From: Litchfieldia alkalitelluris | GTDB lineage: Bacteria; Bacillota; Bacilli; Bacillales; Salisediminibacteriaceae | DNA: 64,000 bases | Reading direction: 5' to 3' | Assembly: GCF_002153425.1 (NCBI RefSeq) | Contig: NZ_KZ119600.1 | Location: forward strand, 2,267,436 to 2,331,435 | Part shown: piece by piece, positions 1-8,525 of the stretch | Numbering within the stretch: position 1 is the stretch's first letter | Layout: every line of letters begins with the position of its first letter | Notes under the pieces: generated by a model | The model's input: only the letters and a program-made list of their open reading frames with translations | Told to the model about the DNA's origin: nothing | The model's database searches: none | Made by a program: the position numbers and the translations under genes

Positions 1-164
1 TCAGCACTTTCATGGAAAGTTCCTTTATATTCAACAACACTGGTTATTGAATTTTCGATTGATTCTAATTCTGTCATCCAGTCTTGGACTGTCGTAAATA
101 AATCCTCAATTTTCCAAGTTTCTTCTTTAGGTATATCTTGTCTTTTTGTTAGACCACTAGGCAT
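1..164 (-). CDS. pepF: Oligoendopeptidase F (M3 family), N-terminal fragment
   Basis: The reverse strand opens with ATG at 164, preceded by an AAGGGAGA ribosome site, and stays open through the window edge (54 codons seen). The N-terminus MPSGLTKRQDIPKEETWKIE, followed by an acidic helix with DLF and W residues, matches the start of PepF-type oligoendopeptidases, which open with 'R.(E/D)(I/V)P.E.TW.LEDLF'. PepF is a cytosolic zinc metallopeptidase that degrades short peptides. The HEXXH zinc site lies outside the window, so the assignment rests on the N-terminal signature alone. Confidence 0.7.
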   Translation of the reverse strand, partial: MPSGLTKRQDIPKEETWKIEDLFTTVQDWMTELESIENSITSVVEYKGTFHESA

Positions 165-273
165 CGTATCATCTCCCTTATTTTAATATTTCGTAATACG
201 AATTATATTACATTATACTATAAATTTTCCTGTATGCATCCCGAAATAAAAGTTTTTTCTAAATGTTTCAATA

Positions 274-340
274 ACGAGTAGTGGGATACTAGACTCCTGC
301 GGGATGGAAGGCAGGGGAAACCGAGTAGGTTGTAGTGAGT
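274..340. repeat. Degenerate copy of a Bacillaceae 'GACTCCTGCGGG' intergenic repeat
   Basis: The stretch contains GTGGGATACTAGACTCCTGC followed by GGGATGGAAGGCAGGGGAAA. From memory this matches a GC-rich intergenic repeat common in Bacillaceae genomes, with its usual second half missing here. It is noncoding and sits downstream of pepF's divergent neighbour. Function is unknown. Confidence 0.45.
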
Positions 341-381
341 TCAATTACAATTAAAAATAAATAAAGGATATCCATGTAAAA

Positions 382-416
382 AGGATGGAGTCACATTTTT
401 AAAGTGAGTCCATCCT
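382..416 (-). terminator. Rho-independent terminator after the 451-1995 gene
   Basis: Arms AGGATGGAGTCAC and GTGAGTCCATCCT form a 13-bp stem with one mismatch around a 9-nt loop. Read on the minus strand it is followed by a T tract (the A run at 377-381), as expected for the gene ending at 451. Confidence 0.75.
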
Positions 417-450
417 CTATATAACGCATATAATATTAGTTTTGCTTTGT

Positions 451-1995
451 TTATATGAAAAACAATGCTCCAAGAATACCAACTAGTCCAATGATTGCTA
501 AAACATAAACTGGTTTTATAGGCATCTCTCCGTTGTTTTCCATCGCTCTACCAAACATAAAGAACACAACTGGGTGAACAAGGAAAGGCATAGAGAAGAT
601 AAATGGAATCAATAAGGCAGCATTTGCTCCAAACATTCCTTCCTGAATCGCTGCAAATAAACCAAAGTGAGAAATACCACTAGCTTGAGCCATTGCTGCG
701 AAATCCATTTGGATAGCTCCTAAAGAAAGTAATGTTAATCCTCCGAACACAGCCGTTAATTGCCAGCCAAAGGAAAACTGAATGAGAGCATTAACTTCTT
801 TTCGATCTTCATTATTTGCTTTCCTAAGATTTTTTAAGGAAAGCACAGTTAAAAAGATCCCAATTGCTACAATAATGAGAGAGGGCACCATCCAAAGACT
901 TTCCCGTTCAGCACTAATTGCTAAAATTGAAAATACAAAAACATGCCCAAAGAATGGGATGTTAATCATAATTGGTGCACGTTGTGCAGCTATTTTCCCG
1001 AAGTCACCAGCTGTACATGCCCCTGTTAGACCGGAGTGAGACAATGCCCCAGCCATACCAGGCGCTAGATTCCTTGCATTTGCAGTTCTTGCAAAGAACA
1101 TGATTAATGCAATTCCACCAAACATCCAGAAAAGCTGGCCAAAGAAACCATATGCAATGACAGAATTCATCCCTTCAACCGAAAAAGCTTCTCCGATACG
1201 AGATCCACCTACCATAAAGTTTGCTGCAAGTACTACAGGGATACCAGCAAAGAGTAATGCTCTTACTGTAGGGCCGAACGACCATTTATAAAATAATGCA
1301 CCTAAAGCAGCAGAAATCATCATAGCAAAGAAAATTTGTGGTAAAGCAATGATGGCTTGAACTGCAGTTGCGATATGAAATGATAAGAATAACACAGCTA
1401 CAATTATCGCTATTTCTAGCAGTCCTTTTCTTATATAGAGATGTTTATTTTTAATTTTTGCCTTGTTATCAATAAAAACAATTGCTCCAACTAATCCAAT
1501 ATACGCAATTAAGGGATAATATCCGCTCAATAAGGTATTTGAATTGTTAAGCAATATTCTCATTACCCCCTCAATTCCTAACAAAATAAAGAAAGAACGG
1601 ATAATAAAAATAAATTGTGTGCTGCTTGTACCTAGTACCAGTTCTTCATCTGATGGAACCATTAAATCGTCAGTATCGAGACTTTTGTTCCCAAAAATCT
1701 TTCTCAACTCTTGTCCACCAACAAAGAATGTCACTGTTAACGCAATGATTGTAGTATTAGCCATTAAGTTCACGAATGGGAACTCTACTAGACCTGGTGT
1801 CGCTACATCACTCATTACTAAAATATAACCCATTGCCAATCCAAAGATAACGATGATAAGGATTGGTGAATACCTAGTTCCTGCAACTACAGTTCTAGCA
1901 ATCAAAACCATAGGAACTAAAAAGAATAGTAAAATCCAAAACTGATTTAATAACTGTAAGTGCGTAATTTGTTCAATTACATGATTAATATCCAT
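451..1995 (-). CDS. Polytopic membrane protein, unassigned (514 aa)
   Basis: Hydrophobicity by eye gives about 11-12 membrane segments. A hydrophilic cytosolic-looking stretch lies near residues 95-125 (GGQELRKIFGNK...DEELVLG), and a conserved-looking small-residue loop occurs near residues 310-335 (LAPGMAGALSHSGLTGAC). The length and layout resemble a secondary transporter, loosely GltS-like, but I do not recognise the family and assign no substrate. The start is ATG with AAGGAGT seven bases upstream. The gene is monocistronic, between its own terminator and a divergent intergenic region shared with the ABC importer. No signal peptide or enzymatic motif is seen. Confidence 0.7.
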   Translation of the reverse strand: MDINHVIEQITHLQLLNQFWILLFFLVPMVLIARTVVAGTRYSPILIIVIFGLAMGYILVMSDVATPGLVEFPFVNLMANTTIIALTVTFFVGGQELRKIFGNKSLDTDDLMVPSDEELVLGTSSTQFIFIIRSFFILLGIEGVMRILLNNSNTLLSGYYPLIAYIGLVGAIVFIDNKAKIKNKHLYIRKGLLEIAIIVAVLFLSFHIATAVQAIIALPQIFFAMMISAALGALFYKWSFGPTVRALLFAGIPVVLAANFMVGGSRIGEAFSVEGMNSVIAYGFFGQLFWMFGGIALIMFFARTANARNLAPGMAGALSHSGLTGACTAGDFGKIAAQRAPIMINIPFFGHVFVFSILAISAERESLWMVPSLIIVAIGIFLTVLSLKNLRKANNEDRKEVNALIQFSFGWQLTAVFGGLTLLSLGAIQMDFAAMAQASGISHFGLFAAIQEGMFGANAALLIPFIFSMPFLVHPVVFFMFGRAMENNGEMPIKPVYVLAIIGLVGILGALFFI

Positions 1996-2297
1996 GTTGA
2001 AACTCCTTCACAATAAATTTCTCACAATTGTATATATTATCTTAATTGAAGACTAAGGTAAACGACATATTGTACAATTGTTTTACAATTTTTCAACAGT
2101 TTTATATATAATAGGTTGAAATTCGTCGAAACCGGCTAATTATTACTATATTTATCATGACCAATCATAGCAATTTAATTAATATGTTGATAAAAGTCTG
2201 TTGTGTAATAGTTAACTTACTGAATATAATTAAGCGAATAAAATAAACTATAATAGTATCAATTGGCTTCTAAATAAATAAAATAGGCTCATGCTTA
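1996..2297. other. Divergent intergenic region
   Basis: About 300 AT-rich bases lie between the minus-strand membrane protein and the ABC operon promoter. Short near-palindromes are present around 2072-2092 (TTGTACAATTGTTTTACAA), but no convincing gene, riboswitch or named operator was recognised. Confidence 0.4.
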
Positions 2298-2326
2298 TTG
2301 ACAGTTTGAAACACCCATCATATACT
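2298..2326 (+). promoter_or_regulatory. Sigma-A promoter of the ABC importer operon
   Basis: TTGACA at 2298-2303 and TATACT at 2321-2326 are separated by exactly 17 bp. The promoter lies about 65 bp upstream of the ATPase start and reads into the three-gene operon. Confidence 0.7.
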
Positions 2327-2391
2327 ATTAATATTAATTCCGACCAAGAATATAAGAATTATAGATTATCCTTGAATTAGGGGGATTGGAT

Positions 2392-3237
2392 ATGGAGCAA
2401 GTTCTAATTAAGAAGGTTGAAAAAACATTTGAAAATAAGGAAAAAAAACAATCATTTACTGTTTTTGATGATATAAACTTAACAGTCAATCCTGGTGAAT
2501 TTTTATCATTACTAGGACCTTCTGGTTGTGGAAAGTCTACATTGTTAAATATTATTGCAGGTCTTGATCAAGCGACGAATGGAGAAGTGTATGTAGGCGA
2601 AAAATTAATTAAAACCCCAGGTTCTGACCGAGGTGTAGTTTTCCAAGAAGCAGCACTAATGCCGTGGATGTCAGTGATTGAAAACGTTATGTTTGCACTT
2701 CGGAAAAAAATGAAAAAGGAAGAAGCAAAGGAGCATGCAAAGAAATATTTGAAATTAGTTCACTTGAGTAAATTTATGAACTCTTATCCACATGAGCTAT
2801 CAGGTGGTATGAAGCAAAGGGTATCAATTGCAAGAGCATTAGCTATGGACCCAAAGATATTATTGATGGATGAACCGTTTGGTGCTTTAGATGAACAAAC
2901 GAGATCAATGCTCCACCGCGAGGTTCAATATATTTGGGAAGAAACTAAAAAAACCATTGTGTTTGTTACACATAATATTAGGGAAGCAATTATGCTCTCG
3001 GACCGAATAGTTCTAATGGGAACCCGTCCAGGTGGTATTAGGAAAATTTACGATGTAACCATTCCAAGACCAAGGGTAATTACTTCACCAGAATTTGTGA
3101 AATTAGAAGAGGATATTATGTCTATTTTAGGCGGAGAAATTGAGAAAGTGATGAGGGAGGAAATGGGTGATGACTTCAATAGTAAGAAGGCTTCTCTTCT
3201 TTACGGTACTAATAACAATATGGGAGACAACATATAG
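2392..3237 (+). CDS. ABC transporter ATP-binding protein, SsuB/TauB/NrtD type
   Basis: This 281-aa nucleotide-binding subunit powers import through the neighbouring permease and lipoprotein. Walker A GPSGCGKST is at about residues 42-50, followed by the Q-loop (VVFQEAALMPW), the signature LSGGMKQR, and Walker B LLMDEPFGALDE with an H-loop TH. The start chosen is ATG 2392 because AGGGGG ends seven bases before it; a TTG two codons earlier would have almost no spacing. The 3' end overlaps the permease gene by about 70 bases, indicating tight translational coupling. The family serves nitrate, sulfonate, taurine, pyrimidine or related compounds, and the sequence does not decide which. Confidence 0.9.
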   Translation: MEQVLIKKVEKTFENKEKKQSFTVFDDINLTVNPGEFLSLLGPSGCGKSTLLNIIAGLDQATNGEVYVGEKLIKTPGSDRGVVFQEAALMPWMSVIENVMFALRKKMKKEEAKEHAKKYLKLVHLSKFMNSYPHELSGGMKQRVSIARALAMDPKILLMDEPFGALDEQTRSMLHREVQYIWEETKKTIVFVTHNIREAIMLSDRIVLMGTRPGGIRKIYDVTIPRPRVITSPEFVKLEEDIMSILGGEIEKVMREEMGDDFNSKKASLLYGTNNNMGDNI

Positions 3238-3937
3238 AGTTAACCAAGAGCTGGCTTTCTGGTCTACAAACATGTTTCCGTCGCCATTACTATCTGTAAA
3301 ACAACTATATACAGGATTTTTTGAGACTGGGATTTTAACAGTTGCATTAACAGAAAGTATGCAGAGAATTGCCATAGGGTTTACATTAGCTGTGATTATC
3401 GGTTCTATATTAGGTATATTAATAGGAACTTCCAAGCTTGCTGATGAAACTTTAGGTACATTAGTCATAGCATTACAGTCCGTTCCAAGTATTGTATGGC
3501 TGCCACTTGCTCTAGTTATGTTCCATGGTGGAGCCGCTGCTATACTCTTTGTTGTTGTATTAGGTGGTACATGGCCTATGACAATGAATATGAGGATGGG
3601 TATAAAAAATGTGCAACCTATATTAATTAGGGCTGCTAGAACGATGGGATATAATCGCACTGAGTTAATTTGGAAAGTAATGATTCCAGCATCTATCCCA
3701 TCTGCTTTAACTGGGGCAAGACTTGCTTGGGCTTTTGCGTGGCGTGCATTAATGGCTGCAGAGTTAATTGGTCGTGGAGGGCTAGGAAGAACATTAATGG
3801 ATGCAAGGGACTTCTTTAATATGGAAATGGTTATTGCAATTATGATTATTATTTCAGTAATAGGATTAGTTATGGAATACTTTGTTTTTAGTAAAATTGA
3901 GAAGCGTGTGTTATCTAGATGGGGTTTAGCTAAATAA
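3170..3937 (+). CDS. ABC transporter permease, SsuC/TauC type
   Basis: A 255-aa integral membrane permease with about six membrane helices. The EAA-type loop IPSALTGARLAWAFAWRA, near residues 178-195, contacts the ATPase. It begins inside the 3' end of the ATPase gene. GGGAGG at 3155-3160 serves either ATG 3170 or GTG 3167, and I chose the ATG. It belongs to the BPD_transp_1 subgroup used by nitrate/sulfonate/taurine importers. Together with the ATPase and the lipoprotein it makes a complete ABC importer. Confidence 0.88.
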   Translation: MTSIVRRLLFFTVLITIWETTYRVNQELAFWSTNMFPSPLLSVKQLYTGFFETGILTVALTESMQRIAIGFTLAVIIGSILGILIGTSKLADETLGTLVIALQSVPSIVWLPLALVMFHGGAAAILFVVVLGGTWPMTMNMRMGIKNVQPILIRAARTMGYNRTELIWKVMIPASIPSALTGARLAWAFAWRALMAAELIGRGGLGRTLMDARDFFNMEMVIAIMIIISVIGLVMEYFVFSKIEKRVLSRWGLAK

Positions 3938-3982
3938 TTAATTATAAATAACAACTAAAGGATTACAGGGGAGGATTTCAGA

Positions 3983-5023
3983 ATGAAAAAGCTTCATTAT
4001 TTATTTCTTACATTAGCAGGATTACTTTTTCTAACTGCTTGCGGAGAAGGTGATCAAGATGGATCTCAAACGACAGGTGATACTGATGGAGAATCGATTG
4101 AAGCATCAGGTGATGTTAATATTGGGTATTTCCCAAATTTAGACCATGCAGCAGCAATCGTTGGAAAAGAAAAAGGGTTCTTTGAAGAAGAAATGCAAAA
4201 CTATGATTTAGAATTCGTAAACTTTCCCAATGGAAATGACTTTATTGAAGCATTGGATGTTGGAAATATTGATTTAGGTTATGTAGGCCCAGGACCTGCT
4301 ATCAACTACTATTTAGCTGGTGGGGATGTTGTAGTTATAGGTGCAGCAGCCAATGGTGCAACTTTAATAGTTTCCCGTGAAGATTCAGGTATTTATTCAT
4401 TAGAAGATTTTGATGGTAGTTCATTCTGTACTCCAGGGAATGGTTGTACTCATAATGTTCAGTTAGAAATAATGCTAAATGAACTAGGATTAGTATCTAA
4501 TCGACTTGGTGGAACAGTAGAACATCAGTCTCGTGTTAATCCAGCGAATATGGTAGCCATGTTTGAACAAGGGCAAATTGATGCTGCTGCGGCACCAGAA
4601 CCTTGGGGTACTTTATTAGAGGTTGAACACAATGCCAATGTAGTTGCAGAGTGGGATGAAGTATTTTTAGGTGAAGAGCTAGCAAGTGTGGTTATTGTTA
4701 CAACGAATGAGTTTTTACAAGCTAATCCAGAAGCGGTTGAGCAAGCTCTTAGGGCTCACAAACGTGCTGTAGACTTTGCCCATGAAAATACGAGCGAAAC
4801 GTTAGAAACAGTAAATGACCTCATTTATAGCCTTTCACAAACACGGTTATCAAATGAAGTTCTAGAAAGAGCGTGGGAGCGTATGGAAGTCACAACTGAG
4901 ACACATGGTGATGCATTACAAAAATGGGCTACTGCTTCTTATGAATTACAGTTCTTAAATGACGAACCAGACCTTGATGGATTTGTTGATACTTCAATAC
5001 TAGATAGTATTGTATCTGAATAA
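3983..5023 (+). CDS. ABC transporter substrate-binding lipoprotein, NrtA/SsuA-like
   Basis: The 346-aa precursor has a lipoprotein signal ending in the lipobox LTAC (Cys20). An acidic Ser/Thr/Gly linker and an NMT1/SsuA-type periplasmic-binding fold follow (VNIGYFPNLDHAAAIVGKEKG, then DLGYVGPGPAINYY and APEPWGTLLE). The lipid-anchored protein would deliver substrate to the permease encoded just upstream. A CTPGNGCTHN segment near residues 150-160 carries two cysteines, which is unusual for an exported binding protein. Candidates are sulfonates, nitrate-like anions or small organic compounds; substrate is not decided. It ends before a strong terminator and is the last gene of the operon. Confidence 0.88.
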   Translation: MKKLHYLFLTLAGLLFLTACGEGDQDGSQTTGDTDGESIEASGDVNIGYFPNLDHAAAIVGKEKGFFEEEMQNYDLEFVNFPNGNDFIEALDVGNIDLGYVGPGPAINYYLAGGDVVVIGAAANGATLIVSREDSGIYSLEDFDGSSFCTPGNGCTHNVQLEIMLNELGLVSNRLGGTVEHQSRVNPANMVAMFEQGQIDAAAAPEPWGTLLEVEHNANVVAEWDEVFLGEELASVVIVTTNEFLQANPEAVEQALRAHKRAVDFAHENTSETLETVNDLIYSLSQTRLSNEVLERAWERMEVTTETHGDALQKWATASYELQFLNDEPDLDGFVDTSILDSIVSE

Positions 5024-5029
5024 TATTGT

Positions 5030-5066
5030 AACCCCCTTAGCCAATGTTTGGCCTAAGGGGGTTTTA
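5030..5066 (+). terminator. Rho-independent terminator of the ABC operon
   Basis: AACCCCCTTAG pairs with CTAAGGGGGTT across a short internal CCA/TGG extension, followed by TTTTAAT. Confidence 0.9.
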
Positions 5067-5257
5067 ATATAGTAGCGTAGACGAGTTTGTGGATTTTCTA
5101 CTATATGTAACAGAACAATCGCAACATATATAACAGAAAATACATACATAGCTTATACCAGGTTAATCAAGCATAAATTGGATATAAAATCAATACTATA
5201 GATACTTGAAATACTTTTTTTCACAAATAGTTCATAATGAAAACGCTATCAATAAAA

Positions 5258-5275
5258 ATGTGAAGAACTTCACAA
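5258..5275. promoter_or_regulatory. Rex/Fnr-like operator 1 upstream of adhE
   Basis: ATGTGAAGAACTTCACAA contains the perfect palindrome TGTGAAGAACTTCACA. It differs at one base from the Rex consensus TTGTGAA-N4-TTCACAA, and it also fits the Bacillus Fnr box TGTGA-N6-TCACA exactly. It overlaps or abuts the putative -35 region of adhE, consistent with redox control of fermentation. Which regulator binds cannot be settled from sequence. Confidence 0.7.
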
Positions 5276-5277
5276 TT

Positions 5278-5312
5278 TTGACAAACAAATTTAACCATTT
5301 TCATACTATAAT
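5278..5312 (+). promoter_or_regulatory. Probable adhE promoter, non-standard spacing
   Basis: TTGACA at 5278-5283 and TATAAT at 5307-5312 are both consensus hexamers but lie 23 bp apart. A 17-18 bp spacing would use a weaker -10 (CATACT at 5302-5307). The arrangement suggests a promoter needing an activator or using only one of these hexamers. Confidence 0.45.
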
Positions 5313-5370
5313 CGAGTTGTAGGTAAGGAACTTAATATAAAAATAAATTTTAAAAATTTTTTAAGTCATA

Positions 5371-5388
5371 ATGTGAAATTATTCACAT
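5371..5388. promoter_or_regulatory. Rex/Fnr-like operator 2 in the adhE leader
   Basis: ATGTGAAATTATTCACAT is an 18-bp perfect palindrome and again a TGTGA-N6-TCACA site. It lies downstream of the likely -10 and only 20 bp before adhE, a position suited to repression. The pair with the site at 5258 gives two operators flanking the promoter. Confidence 0.65.
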
Positions 5389-5407
5389 ATGACGAGGAGG
5401 GGTTAAC

Positions 5408-8011
5408 ATGGCAGTTGAGGAAAAAGGTATTAAGAAAATGAGCACAGCTATAGAGATGGTAGACGGTCTAGTCCAAAATGCACAAAAAGCTTATAAAGAA
5501 TTTCTTAACTTCGATCAAGAAAGTATAGACAAGATTGTTAAAGAAATGGCATTAGCTGGATTAGATCAACATATGCCTCTTGCTAAAATGGCTGTAGAAG
5601 AAACTAAAAGAGGTGTATACGAGGACAAAATTATAAAAAACATTTTTGCAACAGAATATATTTATAACGCAATTAAATATAACAAAACAGTTGGAATTAT
5701 CTCAGAGAATGAACATGAAGAGATTATTGAAATTGCTGAGCCAGTTGGAGTAGTTGCAGGTGTAACTCCAGTTACAAATCCAACTTCCACAACAATGTTC
5801 AAGATTTTAATAGCAATTAAAACTCGTAATCCAATAATCTTTGCTTTCCACCCATCAGCTCAAAAATGTAGCTCCAATGCAGCTAATATTCTTTATCAAG
5901 CAGCGTTGAAAGCTGGGGCACCAGAACATTGTATTCAATGGATTGAAAAGCCATCTATTGAAGGGACACAGCAATTGATGAATCACGAAGGTGTCGCTGT
6001 TGTTTTAGCAACTGGTGGAGCAGGAATGGTAAAATCCGCATACTCAACTGGTAAACCAGCACTTGGTGTTGGTCCAGGTAACGTACCATGTTACATTGAA
6101 AAAACAGCTATCGTGAAGCAAGCAGTTAATGACCTAATTCTTTCAAAAACTTTTGATAACGGAATGATTTGTGCTTCGGAACAAGCAGTAATTATTGACA
6201 AAGAAATTTATAACGAAGCGAAACAAGAGCTTATAAAAAATAACTGTCACTTCTTAACAAAGGACGAAATAAAAAAATTAGAAGGCCTAGCGTTCCCAGG
6301 CAACGGTTGTGCAGTAAACGCTGATATCGTTGGTAAATCTGCTTACAATATAGCTAAAATGGCTGGTGTTGAAGTAGACCCTGCTACAAAGATCTTAATA
6401 GCTGAACTAAATGGAGTTGGAGAAGCATACCCACTATCTAGAGAAAAATTAAGTCCAGTTCTTGCTTGTTATAAAGTAAATAGTACTGATGAAGGTTTCA
6501 AACGTGCGGAAGAAATGCTTGAATTCGGAGGACTTGGTCACTCTGCTGTTATTCACACTTACGATGGAGAAGTTTTACGACAATTTGGCCTTAGAATGAA
6601 AGCTGGTAGAATCATTAATAATAGCCCTTCATCACAAGGTGCTATTGGGGATATATATAATGGATATCTACCATCATTAACATTAGGTTGTGGATCTCAT
6701 GGGAAGAACTCTGTATCTCAAAACGTAGGTACGTTAAATCTAATAAACTATAAAAAGGTAGGAATCAGAAAAAACAATATGCAATGGTTTAAAGTTCCAC
6801 CAAAAATTTACTTTGAAAAGAACTCAACTCAATATTTAGAAAAAATGCCGAACATCTCTCGAGTATTAATTGTAACTGATCCAATGATGGTTAAAATGGG
6901 ATACGTTGATAAAATTAAATACTACTTGAATAAACGTCAAGAGCCAGTACAATTACAAGTATTTTCCGATGTAGAACCAGACCCATCTATTGAAACTGTA
7001 ATGGCTGGTGCTGAAATGATGAAAAGTTTCGAGCCAGACGCGATCATCGCCCTTGGTGGAGGATCTCCAATGGACGCTGCTAAAGGAATGTGGTTATTCT
7101 ACGAGCACCCAGAGGTGGACTTCCATGGTATTAAACAAAAATTCTTAGACATTCGTAAGCGTGTGTTTAAATATCCTAAACTAGGAATGAAAGCTCAGTT
7201 TATCGCAATACCTACTACATCTGGTACTGGATCAGAAGTAACTTCTTTCTCTGTTATTACTGATAAATCTAATAATGTGAAATATCCATTAGCAGATTAT
7301 GAGTTGACGCCAGACGTTGCAATCGTAGACCCAACATTTGTAAAATCTGTTCCAAAATCTGTTACAGCTGACACAGGTATGGACGTATTAACACATGCGA
7401 TTGAGGCTTATGTATCTGTTATGGCAAATGATTATACAGACGGATTAGCAATGAAAGCAATTCAACTTGTGTTTGAATATTTACCAAAAGCTTATGAAAA
7501 CGGTAATAACGAGCTTGCACGTGAAAAAATGCATAATGCATCAACGATTGCAGGTATGGCCTTTGCTAATGCATTCTTAGGTATTAATCACAGCTTAGCT
7601 CACAAGATGGGTGCAGAATTCCATATTGCACATGGCCGTGCTAACACAATTCTTATGCCGCACGTTATTCGTTACAATGCAACTCGTCCTACTAAATTCA
7701 CTGCTTTCCCTAAATATGGGCACTTCAAAGCAGATGAGAGATATGCAGAGATTGCTAAAATGCTAGGATTACCAGCTAGTACTACAGAAGAAGGTGTAGA
7801 AAGCCTTGCACAAGCTGTCACTAAACTTGCTAAGCAACTTGATATACCAATGAGCATTGCTGCATGTGGTGTAACTAAAAAAGAGTTTGAAGATAGAGTT
7901 GATTATTTAGCAGATAAGGCATTTGAAGACCAATGTACTACTGCAAATCCTAAATTACCATTAGTAACTGAATTAGCAGAGATTTACCGTCAAGCATACA
8001 AAGGAGTTTAA
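5408..8011 (+). CDS. adhE: Bifunctional acetaldehyde-CoA/alcohol dehydrogenase AdhE
   Basis: This 867-aa cytosolic enzyme reduces acetyl-CoA to ethanol with two NADH and regenerates NAD+ in fermentation. Residues 1 to about 445 are the CoA-acylating aldehyde dehydrogenase domain, with catalytic Cys255 in MICASEQ. Residues of about 460-867 are the iron-dependent alcohol dehydrogenase, with [11 protein letters not shown] for NADH and the metal histidines in [16 protein letters not shown]. Length is normal for AdhE. GAGGAGGGG lies seven bases before ATG 5408; a second in-frame ATG 12 codons later has no ribosome site. It is monocistronic, between the redox-type operators and a terminator. Confidence 0.96.
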   Translation: MAVEEKGIKKMSTAIEMVDGLVQNAQKAYKEFLNFDQESIDKIVKEMALAGLDQHMPLAKMAVEETKRGVYEDKIIKNIFATEYIYNAIKYNKTVGIISENEHEEIIEIAEPVGVVAGVTPVTNPTSTTMFKILIAIKTRNPIIFAFHPSAQKCSSNAANILYQAALKAGAPEHCIQWIEKPSIEGTQQLMNHEGVAVVLATGGAGMVKSAYSTGKPALGVGPGNVPCYIEKTAIVKQAVNDLILSKTFDNGMICASEQAVIIDKEIYNEAKQELIKNNCHFLTKDEIKKLEGLAFPGNGCAVNADIVGKSAYNIAKMAGVEVDPATKILIAELNGVGEAYPLSREKLSPVLACYKVNSTDEGFKRAEEMLEFGGLGHSAVIHTYDGEVLRQFGLRMKAGRIINNSPSSQGAIGDIYNGYLPSLTLGCGSHGKNSVSQNVGTLNLINYKKVGIRKNNMQWFKVPPKIYFEKNSTQYLEKMPNISRVLIVTDPMMVKMGYVDKIKYYLNKRQEPVQLQVFSDVEPDPSIETVMAGAEMMKSFEPDAIIALGGGSPMDAAKGMWLFYEHPEVDFHGIKQKFLDIRKRVFKYPKLGMKAQFIAIPTTSGTGSEVTSFSVITDKSNNVKYPLADYELTPDVAIVDPTFVKSVPKSVTADTGMDVLTHAIEAYVSVMANDYTDGLAMKAIQLVFEYLPKAYENGNNELAREKMHNASTIAGMAFANAFLGINHSLAHKMGAEFHIAHGRANTILMPHVIRYNATRPTKFTAFPKYGHFKADERYAEIAKMLGLPASTTEEGVESLAQAVTKLAKQLDIPMSIAACGVTKKEFEDRVDYLADKAFEDQCTTANPKLPLVTELAEIYRQAYKGV

Positions 8012-8080
8012 TGAAAAAAAGTCTAGGACTAAATGTTAAGTAGTTCCGTTTAGAGGGAGAAAACTAAAAATGGTACAGCA

Positions 8081-8122
8081 AAACCGAGACCTTTTCACTA
8101 TGTGAAATTGTCTCGGTTTTTA
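8081..8122 (+). terminator. Rho-independent terminator of adhE
   Basis: AAACCGAGAC pairs with GTCTCGGTTT around an inner TTTCAC/GTGAAA helix, and the stem is followed by TTTTTA. Confidence 0.9.
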
Positions 8123-8216
8123 TTATAAATTAATACTATGAAAAATGTTCTTAAACTCCCTCATTTTAATACTGCGGTGGGGGGGATGATTTATTGAGGG
8201 GAGGTAGTGAAATTTT

Positions 8217-8390
8217 GAAATAAGCGGAGTATTTCCGCTTATGCTCTAGAATTGCGGTTGGTTCGTGTTAAATAAACGGAGTTTTTCCCTTTAAGCAAAG
8301 TAAAATGGCTTATTTTCACGACTTTTTAATAAATAGCCAGAATTTCTCCTTCTATTCCAGTGATTATAAATAAGCGGAATTTCGAGACTG
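8217..8390. repeat. Cluster of AAGCGGA-type short repeats
   Basis: TAAGCGGAGTATTTCCGCTTA (8221-8241) is a perfect inverted repeat. Degenerate relatives follow at 8268-8295 (AAATAAACGGAGTTTTTCCC) and 8366-8385 (ATAAATAAGCGGAATTTCGA). They look like decayed copies of one short palindromic unit next to the insertion sequence. No coding potential is seen. Confidence 0.55.
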
Positions 8391-8525
8391 TCGATTTATT
8401 GTAGTTTATTTCACTTCTATCCCTTATTTCACAAACTTCTTGGCTTTTATTGAGTTTTTTCACAAAGTTTCACTATTTTAATGCTTTCTGCCCTTTTTAA
8501 GGCCTTCGATATTGTCCTAATTTAC

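Noticed and set aside
2060..2100. Rex or Fnr site upstream of the 451-1995 gene
   Set aside because: TTGTACAATTGTTTTACAA is only loosely palindromic and lacks the TGTGA/TCACA core.
3127..3954. 275-codon open frame antisense to the ABC permease
   Set aside because: It lies entirely opposite a clearly real permease gene, has low-complexity Ile/Pro/Ala composition and no ribosome site; it is a shadow frame.
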